NCBI GenBank assembly: GCA_037576195.1
Contig: JAQZDE010000041.1
Location: 1 to 64,000, forward strand
Reading direction: 5' to 3'
DNA: 64,000 bases
DNA from: Phytoseiulus persimilis
Taxonomy: Eukaryota > Arthropoda > Arachnida > Mesostigmata > Phytoseiidae
The notes beneath the pieces are model-generated. The model saw nothing but the letters and a program-made list of their open reading frames with translations. It was not told the DNA's origin and did no database searches. Shown here piece after piece: positions 1-13,500 of this stretch; the first letter of the stretch is position 1, and each line of letters starts with the position of its first letter. The position numbers and the translations under genes were made by a program.

Positions 1-23
1 CCCTCACGAGTCGAGATGACTGA

Positions 24-1017
24 ATGAGTCCCCGAAATCAAGGCAAGATGTCCACGCGGGACATCCCGGACGACGTCAACGGCATAGATTCGGTCCACCT
101 AAGGAAAGAGAGGGAGAGCTGGCTGCTCGCGGAGCTCCGGAGAATCCGACACGAAACTCCTCAGGTGAAAGCACTCGTTTGAAGCACTGACAAGCATTCA
201 GTAAAGAAGATGGTATACTCCCGATCTCCCCGAGTGAAAGCTGATCTCTCTCATGACCAAGAGTTTGTTACAGGAAGTGGTTTCCAGCGAAATCGCTCAC
301 AGCGACGAAGAGCTGAGGAGCGACGACCAGGATACATTCCAAGCCTCAGAGAGGATTTCGACGGAGCCAGGGGTGTCAGCAGTCCCGGACACAAATACAG
401 AAACATCCTCTCACGGAGGTCATCCAGAAGTTCCGCCCGCGGCGGGAGCTCCGACTCCAATGGACGAATCCCCGAGAGCCTCGAATCCGGAGGAAGCGGA
501 AACCTCGTCGAAGGACTCGGCAGCGATTCTGGATCCGGATACAAAGAACTCAATTGAAGCCCTCCCTCTTGGAAACCCGGAGGTTGCAGAAGAGCCCACT
601 GTCCAAACAGATGAATCGCCGAGGTCTTCCGTCTCTGAAGATCCTCAAGCTTCAACAGCAATTTCACAGAGACCGCTCATTCCGGTAGAGTCCCTCGCCC
701 CAGCGGAATCGCCGAGATCCTCGATACCCGAGGAACGTGGAGGTGCAGCTGAACATATCGACCGAGCCTCGATTCCGGCAGAAGCATCCGCAGAACCAAT
801 AAGTGAACCTCGCAGGGACTCGATACCTGCAGAGCAAACGACAGAGGGCTCGCTTGGAGCCTCGGTTACCCAGAAGTCGCCGGTCTCCGGAGACGAATCA
901 CCTCTACACTCGTCGTTCGACGACGGATCATCTAGAACTTCGGAACCTGCGGATCCAGGCTCTATTCCAGCAACTTTGGCGCCCTCGGATGCTCACGTGG
1001 CCGCAGGAAGCACGTAG
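24..1017 (+). CDS. Unknown Ser/Pro/Glu-rich acidic protein, two exons
   Basis: Model: exon 24-164 and exon 274-1017, joined in phase 0 across a 109-base intron (donor gtgaaa, acceptor ttgttacag), giving about 294 residues. ATG 24 is preceded by an in-frame TGA at 21-23; a second in-frame ATG at 48 is an alternative start. The first exon is charged and possibly helical (HLRKERESWLLAELRR). The second is low-complexity and probably disordered, with a motif like ESPR(S/A)S recurring at irregular spacing (DESPRAS, DESPRSS, AESPRSS, then looser SEPRRDS and DESPLHSS), often followed by (I/N)PEE or IPAE. SP and RxxS contexts suggest phosphorylation, which is inference. No known domain is recognised. 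Exons further upstream could lie outside the window. The uninterrupted long frame and phase-consistent splice support a real gene. Confidence 0.6.
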
Positions 1018-2391
1018 ACCGTTAACAAACAGTCGAAGCTGCAGGAATCATTTTTGATAACCTCGGATTAGTGTTCCTACGTTAAATAGTCTTTCTCGTC
1101 AACTTTTTATTCGATCATGTTTGTGCCGGAATAAGAGGTCTATCAACATTTTGAGCAATTCATGGTGGACTCTACGCATTGATTGTTCAAGAGATTTGAA
1201 GTGATTTCTTCATAAACTGTCTGAATGTCTCGGTGAACCATTATTGAACGAAGCTCAAACTCAATCACGAGCGTTTCTTTTTTCCGTCGCTCCTCCGAAT
1301 CGATAACGAGCACGTCGAGAGAGATGAGCGATAGTTCCTTCAAAGAACAGGATGCTCGGTCATGATAGTTGATTTTTTCGTTATGCATATCTGCGGCGGC
1401 CACAAATCGGCGTCGGAGATTGCTCAAATGCGAACACAGGAGTCTGGCTGGTGGAATCAACCATCTGCAGCCCGGCGGTTTCAGACTCGGAGACTTCAAG
1501 GTTCCGAAGTATATTGCTGAAAACTGGCAGAACGCTCGTCCCATGACCGAAGCTAACCGGGTCAAGAGCGGAGTGTTCCCGAGGACAAAAAAACTCCCAC
1601 CGCTCAAGAGTTCAAAAACTTCAGAGTTCAACGGCGAAGTCTTCCAGTTCATTCGCAAAGGTCGTTGATGGAGATGGAGTCAAGTATGGCCGTAGGTGGA
1701 AATACCTCGGAGGCTCCATTGTACAGGAAGACATTCATTATATGAACTGGAAACGACAAAAAATAATGGGAGCATTTCAGATGACGAAAACCATCATCGG
1801 ACTCGGTACACCGAATCGTCCAGAATCCCAACTCAAAGCACTAGAGCGTCAAATGCTGACAAGCAAGCTGATAGCATCTGATTTCGAGACTACAAATGAA
1901 ACATTAGAACAAGAAGTCAGTGGAGATACCCAATGTTCTTGCGGAGGAACGAAAAGCGAAACCACAAGCGCCACCGAGGAGCGACAAGCGACGGAGGTAG
2001 CCCGAAAGGCTGACGAAGTAGGTTGGATACTTCAGGAAAAGCATCCAGCACCAGAAGCCTGAAAACTCGGCCTCAGCTTGTGTCGGAGCTATACGCATGA
2101 ATATAATGGAAACCGCCGAAACAGCTGTCAGCGCAAGACCTTGAGCAGTGGTCAGCACCAGAAATCGTAGGAATCGAACCGCTCGAGAAGTCGCTCGAGT
2201 CGGACACTCGAACTGAAATGACAATCGTGCTGGGATGAAGAGCCAATTCATATTTTCAATAGTTTATTCGAGTCACTGAACACGGGCTATTTCAACGGTT
2301 TTGGGAAACGCCCGCTTTCCTCCGCGAAGACCATCACAAAACAATAGGCCAACTCACTCACACAGGTTTCCTTCACTCCGTCCGTGGTTCC
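1018..2391. other. Unassigned stretch with two open frames
   Basis: No gene can be assigned. Two plus-strand frames look protein-like by composition. One runs to a stop at 1666-1668 and includes FKVPKYIAENWQNARPMT. The other runs from about 1640 to a stop at 2060-2062 and includes KYGRRWKYLGGSIVQED and a Glu/Thr-rich tail. They overlap in different frames near 1640-1668, so they cannot both be one simple exon. A 171-residue minus-strand frame at 1143-1658 overlaps them. The minus-strand AATAAA (TTTATT on plus, 2263-2268) is a good polyadenylation signal for MOCS3, about 125 bases past its stop. Confidence 0.3.
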
Positions 2392-4517
2392 TCAATAGGA
2401 GGGGAACGAAACTCCAGGCAACCGGCTCCAAGCGTTCAGACCTCCGACAACATCTTTAGCAGTTACCCCGAGGTCTTTGAGCATTTTAACAGCAAGTTGA
2501 GACTCGTTACCTCGTCGACAAACAACAATAACATCCTGCAGACCTTCGTAGAGAGAACTCGGACTCGCTTTCAGCTCTTCATAAGGCAGGTTCAGGGAAT
2601 CGGGTATGTGGCACACTGCGAACTCCTCCGAGGGACGGACGTCAATGATGTGAACATAAGCATCGTTGAGCAATCTTTCCTTGAACTCCTGGGGACAAGG
2701 AGGAAAACTTTGTAGATAGATATCGAGATTTCACTTCGGACCGCCACCGGACGAGTGAGCGTTTCTGGAAGCTTCTCTCGGGTAGGCATACTCACCTCGG
2801 GAGTGTATCTGTCCTGAGGGGAGAGAATTTTGAGGGTGGGAGTCTTGTCACAAGCGGTCGATCCACAAAAAGCGTCGTAGTCGATCAGGTCGCGGACTGT
2901 CGGGTCGTTTCCGCAAACTGCACATCGGGGGTCTCTATCACGAAGACGGAATGTCCGGGGACTTCCGGACAAGCCATCAAACATGAGAAGACGGCCACTG
3001 AGAACTCCTGTCCAGGTACAAAACGATGCTTTAGTAATCTGCACAACGTTGGGAAGCGACAGAATAAATCAACTCGAGGAACACTTGAACCGCGTTCCAT
3101 GGTGAGTTGAGGAGAGGATGAGAGTACCGAACGGGATTCACTAGCCCACACCAACCTTCTTCGTCCAGTACGACTTTTATGGCTTCTAGAGCTTGCATCG
3201 AGCCTATCACGCCAGTCACTGGTCCCAAAACGCCTCCATCCGAGCAGTTAGTAACCGTCTCGGGTGGAGGCGGTTTCGGGAATACGCATCTGTAGCAAGG
3301 CCCCCCTTTATGATTATAAACCGTCAGCTGTCCTTCCCAGCGCAGAGCCGACCCTGACACCAAGGGTTTATCCAGAAGCACACAAACATCGTTCAGTAAG
3401 TATCTTGTTGACACGTTGTCGGTGGCGTCGACGACCACATCGAAACTGAAAATCAGAGCAGATTAATCCGAGGGAATCACGAGCGGGGAACTCGAGAAGG
3501 ATGTGGAGGTCTGAAGTGATCGAAGTTCCGTATGAATATGGGATGGTGCAAGAGCCGAAGACATGGGGCATACCCTCTGACGATTTCCTTGGCGTTGTTC
3601 CCCGTGAATGCTGTTTCGAAAGTAATGTAATTTATCGTCGAGTTGAGCGATTTCAGAGTGTCCACGAGACTTCTCGCCTTGCTGGTACCGATCGACGCTT
3701 CCCGATGGCCGATCTGTCTGTGCAAGTTCGACAGGTCCACGGTGTCGTACTCGACGATACCTTGAACGTAAAAGAAGAAACTATAAAGCAAAACTTCCCC
3801 GCAGAGCGACCAGCATCCCATGCAGCCCTCGTCGGGAAGTAAAATAAAATCGGATAGCTCAGGATTCTGCCCAACGCTTCAGCCCGGAATTTTCTCTACG
3901 AGTTGGTTCGACCAGCTCTATCAGGTTACATCTAAGGCGACATGAGACGACTTGAGGAAGTTGTAAAACAATTTTTCTCCACTCACCGATCGTTCCGATT
4001 CCAGAAGTTGCTAAGTACATGGCAGCAGGACATCCGAGACCTCCCGCGCCGACAATCAATACACTGGCGGCTGCCAATTTATGCATCCCTTCGACACCCA
4101 TCTCAGACAACAAAATCTGACGACTATAACGCTCTATCGAATCATCAGGAAGGTTCTGCAGAGCTTTGAGACGATTCTGCAATAGACTGTTGCCGTTAGC
4201 TCCTAATACGTTATTCAAGAGGTCGCCATGGTCACCTGTCTCTCAACGAAAGAGGAGAGTTTAACTATCGCGTGCAACGACGTGGAAAGACATCGAGTAC
4301 TCGTCCTGCTCCAATCACTTGACCCCGCATCAAGGAAAAATTATCGTCGTACGGCTCTGGATCCAGACCCTCTCCGAATTAGCTAACAGCTGTTGGTGGG
4401 ATTTGTTGTGCAACGGCACGGAGCTACCACACAAACACCGGAGCTGTTTTCGGATGTTCGACATCTTACCATCGTGGGCCTCGTGTGGTCTTCTCTGATT
4501 TTAGTGTAGCCTCTCAT
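2392..4517 (-). CDS. MOCS3: MOCS3/UBA4: adenylyltransferase and sulfurtransferase
   Basis: Cytosolic E1-like enzyme that adenylates, then thiocarboxylates, the C-terminal glycines of URM1 (tRNA 2-thiolation) and of MOCS2A (molybdopterin synthesis). Exons in coding order: 4517-4470, 4176-3987, 3760-3574, 3445-3156, 3007-2796, 2688-2392; all junctions are GT-AG and phase-consistent (407 residues). Seen in sequence: YSRQILL at the start of the E1 fold, GAGGLGCP nucleotide loop, [14 protein letters not shown], zinc pairs CYRC and CAVC, adenylation-domain Cys in VTNCSDGG, then a C-terminal rhodanese domain (last exon) with DVRPSEEF and the persulfide-carrying Cys in CRRGNES. All match MOCS3 landmarks. 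Exon 1 is the uncertain part: it ends exactly at ATG/gtaaga (4472-4470), with an in-frame ATG at 4517 adding 15 residues. It lacks the long coiled-coil N-terminus of vertebrate MOCS3. A poly(A) signal lies at 2268-2263. Confidence 0.93.
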
Positions 4518-7500
4518 CCAGCTGAATAAACACCAGTCCTTCACGAGACAACCGTGTTTTTTTCAAACAGGTAGCTGCATGCCGAGGCGGGCTGACAAAC
4601 TTTGCACAGGTTGTTTGCTTCAACATCAATCGTCACGTACGCACCAAACTCGGATCTTCTCCAGTTGCTTACCGGTACAGCCGTTCTCAACTAGAGCACT
4701 GCATGGAATAGTCACTGATGTTCAGACACTCGAAAGGAAGGAGCTTTCGGACAGAGTATCGGCATCAGGAAGAGAGGAAGAAAACGTGGATCACTAGTCA
4801 GTCCGCTATGATTAGCTGGATGCTTGGATAGAACCGGGAAAGGGAAGCAATGTTCTTCTCCGGCTATCGCCTTTCCGTCGCAGCTACTATCGGGGTTGTT
4901 GCGTCCGATGCTCAAAACGTCCGTGCCGACGCAATATTGAACCGAATAGAGCGCTCTCGGCGCACCGATCACTTCAGACGAGAATCGAGGATTGATCTGC
5001 CCGTCCTACAGTCCGTTCGCTGGAGACCTCCGAGCTCGTGTCCACACAGATCTGAGGGCACTCAAAGTCGGTTGCGAAGCACGCGAGCGGATGAATTTTC
5101 TAGAGAAGGGAAACAGCTTAGAGCAGCGCAAATCGGATAGCAGACGACGTGAAACGCTGCCGACCAATGGTGTTCTTGAGTTGGCGGAGAACAACATCGT
5201 CCCCTCCATCCTTGCGGAACCCTCGCACAAGCCGCACGAGTTGCTGTTTTCTCGGCTTCTGCCTCTCTCCGAGTCTGAACTGAGCCGACGGCGAGATGAA
5301 GCCCCGGTGCGTCTATTGCCGGGGGGATTGGACCCGACTACAGAAACAGAAGTTGTTCCGTCGGCCTCAAGTTTGGGGTCGAAGCGTTGGGTCTGAATGC
5401 CTAGCGAGCGGCAAAAATTAACAGACGCGTATTCCGACTGCGACTAGAACCATGATGAGAACATTCTTGATCTCGGGGATTCTCTGATATTCTGATAATT
5501 TGTTGATCCGCAAACAAAGGACGGAGTCTTGCACGACAAGAACAAGGGGGAGGCTTCGAGCGTCGCCCCGAATCTCACGGACTCGATATCTCAGCTAATC
5601 GGTCCCGGATCTCGTTACAGAGCCGTCTGATACGACATGTGCGCGATCAGTCCACGTCTTGTGTGGTTCCTGGTCGGAAGATTTGCTAGTTTGGAACGAT
5701 GGAGCTGATTCCCTCAGCAGCCATAGGTGGAGCTACCAGCTTTCGATAGCTCGTGGTGTTTGTTGTTCAGCGCGCGTTGCTGGGAGAGGACCGAGAGGAA
5801 GCTTCTTTCCCAGCCCGGAGTGGGTTTTAGTGTCAGTTGGTCTCGAGACCCCATGCTGGCGGGGCTACGACACCTCTCTTCGCGTTGCTTTTATCGTCAA
5901 TAACGGGAATTCTCGCAATCTTGCAACAGTGCAAGCGATGTGCATCTGGTGAAGCCTCGTCACTCGCATAGGCTGTGCAATGGGAGTTCCGGAAAAGAGC
6001 TGGAAACTTCTTGTTCGAGGCAAACCGGCTTTCGCCACTCTCCGGGAGCATGGGCTTGAGATTTCGAACGAAGCTGATCGAGGTGAGTCTCCAGCACGTT
6101 GAGCTCGCGCGCTATTCAGCCGCAAATCTATGCAAAACGAGCATAAAGCCCAGTTGAGGCTCGAGAGTAAGGAAGTTTTTGCTTGGAAATTCGGAAATTT
6201 GCTCGGGAACGTTTCCGCACATCTGTCAGGTCGTTAGCCGTCCGTTGCAAGCTGGCGGCATTTTCCTTCGAGGATCCACGCTTGTTCCGAGATCGTCGTG
6301 TGTTCTGGTGCATAAGCAGAATAGGATCAGTTTGCATTGCTGAACATCACAGAGGAGAGATGCAAGTCAGCTGCGACCGAACTTTGGTGCTGTCAGCTGT
6401 GTGGTGTGCTATCTCCCTCGGGCTCTGGTCGGAACAGGCTGCCTTGATCGATAAACGCTCAATCGAGACGCGTGAAATGAAAACAGGGTTCAACGATTCC
6501 TCAACTGATTCGCCGTAGTTTCGAAAGTACGCGGCAGGGCTACACAATTCTGGGAAGCGAACGTCCTGTTCCTAGTTGGAGCCTTGCGATCAAAGTTTCT
6601 CTCTTGAATGCACATATTTCGCTCGCATACCGCTAAGTTCGAGGATCGATGATGCCCACCTTGATTGAGAGCTCCTTGCACCTGAATGCTTAGCGGCATA
6701 ATACCGGACTGTTCAGCCATCGAGAATCCAAATTAGAATGTATTTGTTAGTTGAAATTCATGACTTCCTCCGGGTCCGACGTCGTCGACGGCAGCGAAAG
6801 TGTGGTTCGTACGCGGCTCTTGAAGGCGAATTCTCCGCGAGCCTAATGCCGTTTTCATGCGACGGGATCGAATGAAATATCAAGACTTCATTGTCGACAG
6901 CAATAATCTATTCAAATTTTCTGATCAGCAATCAGTGAGTTTCCAAGTGAATGTCAAGCTCCGCTGGGCGACTCACGCAACTGATTGCACTGCTGCGATA
7001 AGAAGAGAATGCATTTTGTGAACTTGAGTCGATTTTGAGGAACTTTCCGGCCACGTATCGCTCATAATAATGAGCTCATAAAACCACGTATTGAGGGATC
7101 GTCATGTCAAAGGTCTCCATTCTGGGTTCCGCGAAACTCCACCACGAGTCGACTCTCTCAAAATCTTCGGGCCTCGGAATCGTGCTTATAAAGAGAGCTT
7201 CGGTGGTGATAGGGGCCTGACTGACTCCCGACAAGCTCACAAGCCTTCCTATACCGACCGAGTCTCTCGTTCTGACCGATCGGAATGAATCCCGTGAGAA
7301 CCCAAGCCTGATCGAAACTCTTTGGAGACCGGTGAGACGCACGAGGTTAGCGGAACTCAGGAGGCAATAGCGAAACCGTCCCGACTCCCAACAGAGATTC
7401 TGAGGATGCGCGTTGTCGATTCGGATATTTATGAGATTCTGGACAGACAGCTCTTTATCACATTAAGTTTTCCGGAAGCACTTCCCCAAGCGACGCGTTC

Positions 7501-10500
7501 ACCTGGAAACTTACATCGCCCTTGACGCATGCCGATGATCGATCGCCTAGTCCGATGTAGCGCTGCAATTCAGTCAGAAAATAAGTTCAGCGTCCGCTCC
7601 TGAGAAATAAATACGCAGCACTTGGCATTCTCACGCCCGAATGTTTCGAGATAATTCACGTCTTCGAGTAAGCGGCATCGAGGACGACTGTGTGCTGGAA
7701 TGACCTTTTGGAACACGCGATGTTCTGATTACTCTGATTGAGTTTTCCTGCAGCGGCGGAACGCGCGCCAGGATTATCCTCGCATAGAGCTGACTTCGGG
7801 GCGCCCTCGGCGCGTGTGAGCTCCAACATAGCTGATGTGCTCTTCGCTTGCGTTCCTCGCTGCGGTTCGCGAACGACCTCGACGGCCGAGCTACTTGAAG
7901 CCCAAGGTTTGGTTTAAAAAGAGTAGATTACATCGCTGAAGCAGCGCATTAGTCACCTTCACTATTTCGCTGAGCCCCCCCGCATGCGCGGAGCTTGAAA
8001 TCGGAGTGGCCAAACCTCGAATCATGCCCGGGCTTGGCTTTCGCCTTCATTCGAGAGAAGCTCGTCATCGTTCCCAAGAATCTCTTGAGTCGCGGTGCCA
8101 CCCCATCTACCGCGATGCCCACCCTCGACGTGTTTTCCAGATGCGCTAGGCTGCGATGCTCACAAGAATGCACCTAGATCTTGACTTCCCGGTTGTCGGA
8201 GCGGTTTTTGTTTACCGTCTCTCGATCCGAGAGCCCTTACAAACCACGCGAAGATACAATTTATAACATCAAGTCAGTCGGCACGTCATCGATGCTCAAT
8301 ACGACAACAGGATGAGGAAAATACGGCAAAATAAGTATCATCCCACTCTCGCTCGCCGCCACACGCGAACGGGCAGGCTGTGAGTTGCCGACAGACAGAC
8401 GGGACCATATGTTCATTTACGCTGTGACATTCGCTTTCGGGCTTGAGAGTATTTTTTTTTGTCTTTAAGAAATTCAAACGAATATGAACAAGCGGTAGCG
8501 TTCGAACCGATCCGTTGGCGATGTTTAATCTCGATAAAATTCGATTCAAGCCGATTCGGATCTAAAAAATCTCTGAACGACCCTTTTTGAGTCCGACTGA
8601 GGGATCTCAGAAGCTGAGAATGAAGAGAGAAATGTCCTCTTCGTCCTGAAACCTCCATCGGAGGAACTCGGTCCCCCTAGAAACTCAGCCGCAGAATCTG
8701 CCGTACGGAAGGATCATTCGAAGATCGCGGGTCCGATCATTATCGACTGCTGATCGCGAGCTCAGTTCAAGGATTTCCGAAACCTCATCACTGTCTCAAA
8801 CCTAGGGAATCGGGCTGGGTTCAGAAGAACTGCTGGGCTGGCATTCCCGAATCACGAACCCGGAATCGGTGGTTCCGTCCATGTTCAGCTCGCCCTCTTT
8901 CCGCAATTAGATCATTCTTCCATTACTTTCACGTGAGAGAAAGCGCCGGAATACTTCGAAGCTTGGGTCAACGGTCTTGAACGACCCAATTTTTTTCTGA
9001 AGTACTTCGTACCTCGCGGCCATGATGTATGATGATTCAACTCCGACCGCTCGTGCTGGCGATGCTCCCGAAAGATCCCAACTTCAGACTGCGTATAAAA
9101 ATTTCCACGTATGATTTCTGGTGACGGTTCGGTTCCGTTTCATGCTGGCTGTAGTGATGATTTTCGAATCTGAGTCCGCTACGATCCGGAGGTTCGAATG
9201 AATTTTCTGCAGCTGCTCACCTGAGCCTTCGAGCACGGCATGCCCTCCTGAGTAAACGCAAACAGCTCGCTTTGCGACCGGTCGAGGTCATCGCCACGAG
9301 CTGTTTTCCGCTCAAACTCTCGCCCGTGAGCATCAGCGTGGCTCTCAAGAGCTCGGATAACTTTTTGAGGACAACGGCGCGATCCAGTGAGAAATCTCAC
9401 GATGGTAAAATTCTGTGGGATACGCCCCTCATCGGGGAGCTTTCAATACATCTGCAGTCTGATCTGGCTTGGGGTAGGAGGGGGGGCGGCGGTAAGATTT
9501 AACGAGAGCTACAATGGACGCGTTCCAAGGAAACGTTCAAGTGCGCAGACAATCTTGCAACGATAGACGCTGAAGAATCGTGTGTTTGTCCCGTACATAC
9601 GTCGAAGTTGGCTCTCATCCGGATTTCGATAGAACTTGGCCACAATCAATTCGAAATCCCCACACCAAACCACTGTAATATACCTCGCCGTACAGCAGGG
9701 CCGACGATTTGGCATCGATCCGTTTGCTAAGGCGGAACCAAGTGAGTCCCCGAGCACTGCAAGCTCAGGCAGCATTCGCGACCCCATATGCTCATTCGAT
9801 GCGGCCCCAGGGATCAGCTTGTTGACGGTCGAGCCAGGAGAAATATCGTACGCGGTTCGACTCCCCAAGATTATTTCGTTCTGAGTTCGGTACCGCCCTC
9901 CGTCGGAGCCTCGACCCATTGGGTATTTTTTTTCCAGCGGATTCGGAATGGTATTTCCGCATTCTTTTTTTTTCGAATAGGGAAGTGTGGGAGAAATGCG
10001 TTCACGCAGCTGAGCGGAAAGGTTGACCCACGCTCGACCCCTGGTAGTCTTGGACTCAATCTCCCGAGGGGGGAGCCAATACCCAGGGGGGAGGGGACCC
10101 TGAACGTCCCTCAGTATGAATTACTTCACGTCCCTTCCTTCTGCTTTCTATCTACCGGGGAGGTCGCGGAGCCCATGGCTATGGGCTCGGCTAACGAAGT
10201 CAGCTACCGCCAACTTCAGAACAAGAACCAAGAAAGTACTGCCGTGATGTCCCCTCAGGACTATTTCAAGGATCTTCGAGAGACGAGCTTCAGTCGGAGC
10301 ATGTTCAGTTCAATGCTTGTGTTCGGGTTGCTCCCTTGTCAAAGAGCTCGACGGGCTACAGCCTGTAATTGAAGTCCTAGATGCCTGTTCTTGATGCCGT
10401 TTGTCGTTCCATTCGCGAACGACGAGGGACTTCCAAGGGATAACTTCTGGAGGAAACAACTCGAGTTCCTCCTCTCGTTCCCTCCATCCCAACTCGGAGT

Positions 10501-13500
10501 GTCTCCCGCGTAGCTCCGACTTTGGCGAAGCTCATGTCCGCCGGTCGACCATGCCCGTGCTGTCGGAAACAAAACGTTGTCTTCGTGAGGCAGTAGCCAA
10601 AGGCCTAGAGCCATGTTCACCAAGAATCATTAGCGAGCCTCCACTAGTGCCAAAGTCCTGGGATGGAAAATATCAGCATCTGGACGTTTACCTTGAACCT
10701 CAACCCGACCACCAGAAGCGTCCAGGCCCTGATCTTCACCGTTCCAGCTTATACAGCTGTAATCAGTGTCACAGACAAATACTGGCAATGGCAGTCGAGT
10801 CTGCATTCGAGGAAATCTGGACCCTATCGCACGCCTCTATCTGCGAGACGCTTGGAATGAATCGATGTAATTAATCGGTACAGAGCGACAGAAAGAGAGA
10901 TCGGGAGCACGGAACAAAGTGGCTATTGCGACTGGAGCAGTTACTTTGTTTGGTCAGAAATAGAAGGAAAACATGGCTGCTCCTCTCGCCTCTGTCCAAT
11001 CGGTCGTTGATGTGGTAAGATTGTACAGAATATTCGCTGTCCGCCAAAATCTGCCAGAGCGCCACGGTGCGTGCCTCAAGTCGAGTTTTTTCTTCGTTGG
11101 GTGTCTGCTCGACCGACTGGGGGCTGTCTAGCTCGATGGTTGGATAGCAACATGATGCGGTCAAGGTTATCGATCGAAGGTTCATTTGACTTTGTTTCGT
11201 GTTTGTCTCGACGTCGCGGCATCGCACTGAAGTTTGCTCACAACAGCGAGTTCAGTGTCCTTTCGATGGGAAGAGAGAGGGATCATCATCTTGCCGCGGC
11301 GACGGAGATATTTTCACGCTCCCAGGATTGATCTCCGAAAATCAGCCCGCTGCCGAGACAATCATTAGAAGTGACCGTCGAACAATTCCAGCGTTTCTCT
11401 TCCATCTCTGGCCGAGAAGCTGGCCTTCGGTTTCCGTTGATTCCATCAAGAGCAATGCAAGCTCTCAGACTGCACAATGAAGTGGAAATTTCCAAGTGGC
11501 CATAAGGGATTGGTCGGTCCGACAGGCTTCTGTTTGTGGATGAAGTTCTGTTCGCTGGAACACTTTTGCGGCATTCTCATGAATGAATATCATCCCGATT
11601 TGAGATCCAGCTCTGATCCACTCGCTCAAACGGTATCCTGTCAGGGCTATGCGGCGCCACGGGGATGAATGTTGCGATTCTGGCCTACGGGACACTCGGA
11701 ACAAAAGTTCCCTGCGATGCTCAATCAGGTGGGAAAGGGATTCGCCTCGGTTCCGTAGTGCTCTGGAGCAGGACAGAGATACAATGACTTCCAACACGGA
11801 TTCCGAGTACAACAATACCGTTATGTGATGACGGGAGTTCCTCCCATGGGTTGGCTGTTGCCTCTATTCCTATCTCGTTTGCTGAAAGAATCGAACAAAC
11901 GCAATGTTACCGATGGAAATACAGATTCAGGCAGTTCGAGTTAAGCGACCAAAATGCGATCTCCATGGATATTCCTTGTATAAAAGTCTCTGAATCCTGA
12001 ATATCTGAATGGGCAACCACTGTGCTTACTTGAACAAGGCCGTCGTTATCTAAGGCGCTGTTTCGTTAAGACGCGTATCCGATCTCATTTGAATTCACCT
12101 GCCGTCATTGGCCATAATGACGTGGTTTTCTCGAAGGAGCTAGTGAAATCTCTGAATTGGTTCTCGACTCCAGTCGAGTAAGCACGCTATCTAGCGAGCA
12201 CGAGAGGGCTCATATCGAAAGACGAAGTTCCGTCAGCTCATGCGGTCTGCCCGAACTCATCCCTCAATACCGTTCTGGACTCTGGTATCACTCAATCAAT
12301 CCCAGAACCTAACTGACCTGTGCCTATGAGCCAAATGATTCACGGACCCCGTCATGGAGTTCGCCTCAACGAGCGCGAAACTGCTTGATTTCGAGCGGAT
12401 TTCGAGCGGCATTCTTCTGAATATCATGTACCATCGATCTCGGATGCCGCGGATTTCCGCAATCGTGGGTTCATCTGTTAGCGGAATATTCAACTCATAT
12501 GAGGATGACCTAATCTTGCATGTTTAGCGATGCCTTGGGCGACTCTTGGTTTTTGAAGAGGAATTCATTTCCAACTAGATCAGAGATTCAGTCGGATGGC
12601 TGACGGATTGAAAGGAACATAACACTGAATCCCGTTCGTTCGGAAGGCTTGTGTGGCAATGAAGAGATAAGAAGGGGAAATCGAGCCGAGAGCGTTTCGG
12701 AATTAGTCACCGTATTTTCGGAGGCGGGCGTCATTGGTACGTTCCGGGACCATGAGGCTCACTTCAGCGTTCGCAAGTATCGGCCATCTATATGCTTTAT
12801 GCTGGGTTGAGTGGCTGGCCAAATTGGAGCGGCCCTTTGTTGACGTAAGAGAAGGCGACGGCTGGTCCTGAACGGCCTGGAAACCCGATGACGTGAGCTT
12901 CGCGGACCAAAATAGGCTCAACGTGGAATGAGGTGACGAAGAAACCAATAGGCAGAACCGCTTTGGACTTGAGGGTTTTGTTGCAGTGCTCACGGCTGAG
13001 ATGGTGCTGCCGCTTTTGCATCCAGGGAAATGCCAACTCATTCTACTATTGACTGACTTTCTTGCACAGTTTCGTTGTGGCGATATCCTTGTACTGCGAA
13101 GAGGGAATCTAAGTCTAGTCTGAGGTTAGAACTTGGAGACGGGGCTCGCAGGGTTTTATTCCAAGATCCCGATGGCTGATTCCAGATAAATCGTGTTTGA
13201 GGTTCATTCCAAATGCGCAAAAGAGGGCGTTTTTTCGTTTCTCCGATCGACAAACATTGATAATATGAACCACCGTCACCTCGAAAGTTCCGGACACAGA
13301 TATTCCGGAGCGGACTCAACGAGTTACATCGAGGTAGTCAACGGTGGACCCGAAATCCTTTGCGAAACTAGTCGCCATATCGTTGAATATTAGGTTTCAG
13401 TGGATAAACTCGCTCACTTTGAATCTCTGCTGCTGATTCGGCTACCTGATATCCACTGACGAGAATCACGTTATCAAAGGTCCCAGGTAGACTAAACCAA

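Noticed and set aside
1682-1741. WKYLGGSIVQED resembling the YLG segment near the end of LINE reverse transcriptases
   Set aside because: Only about ten residues match, and no other reverse-transcriptase motif is found on either side.
9788-10372. 194-codon open frame on the plus strand
   Set aside because: Starts in sequence with Phe and Arg runs from homopolymers, has no domain, and other frames in the same place look equally protein-like.
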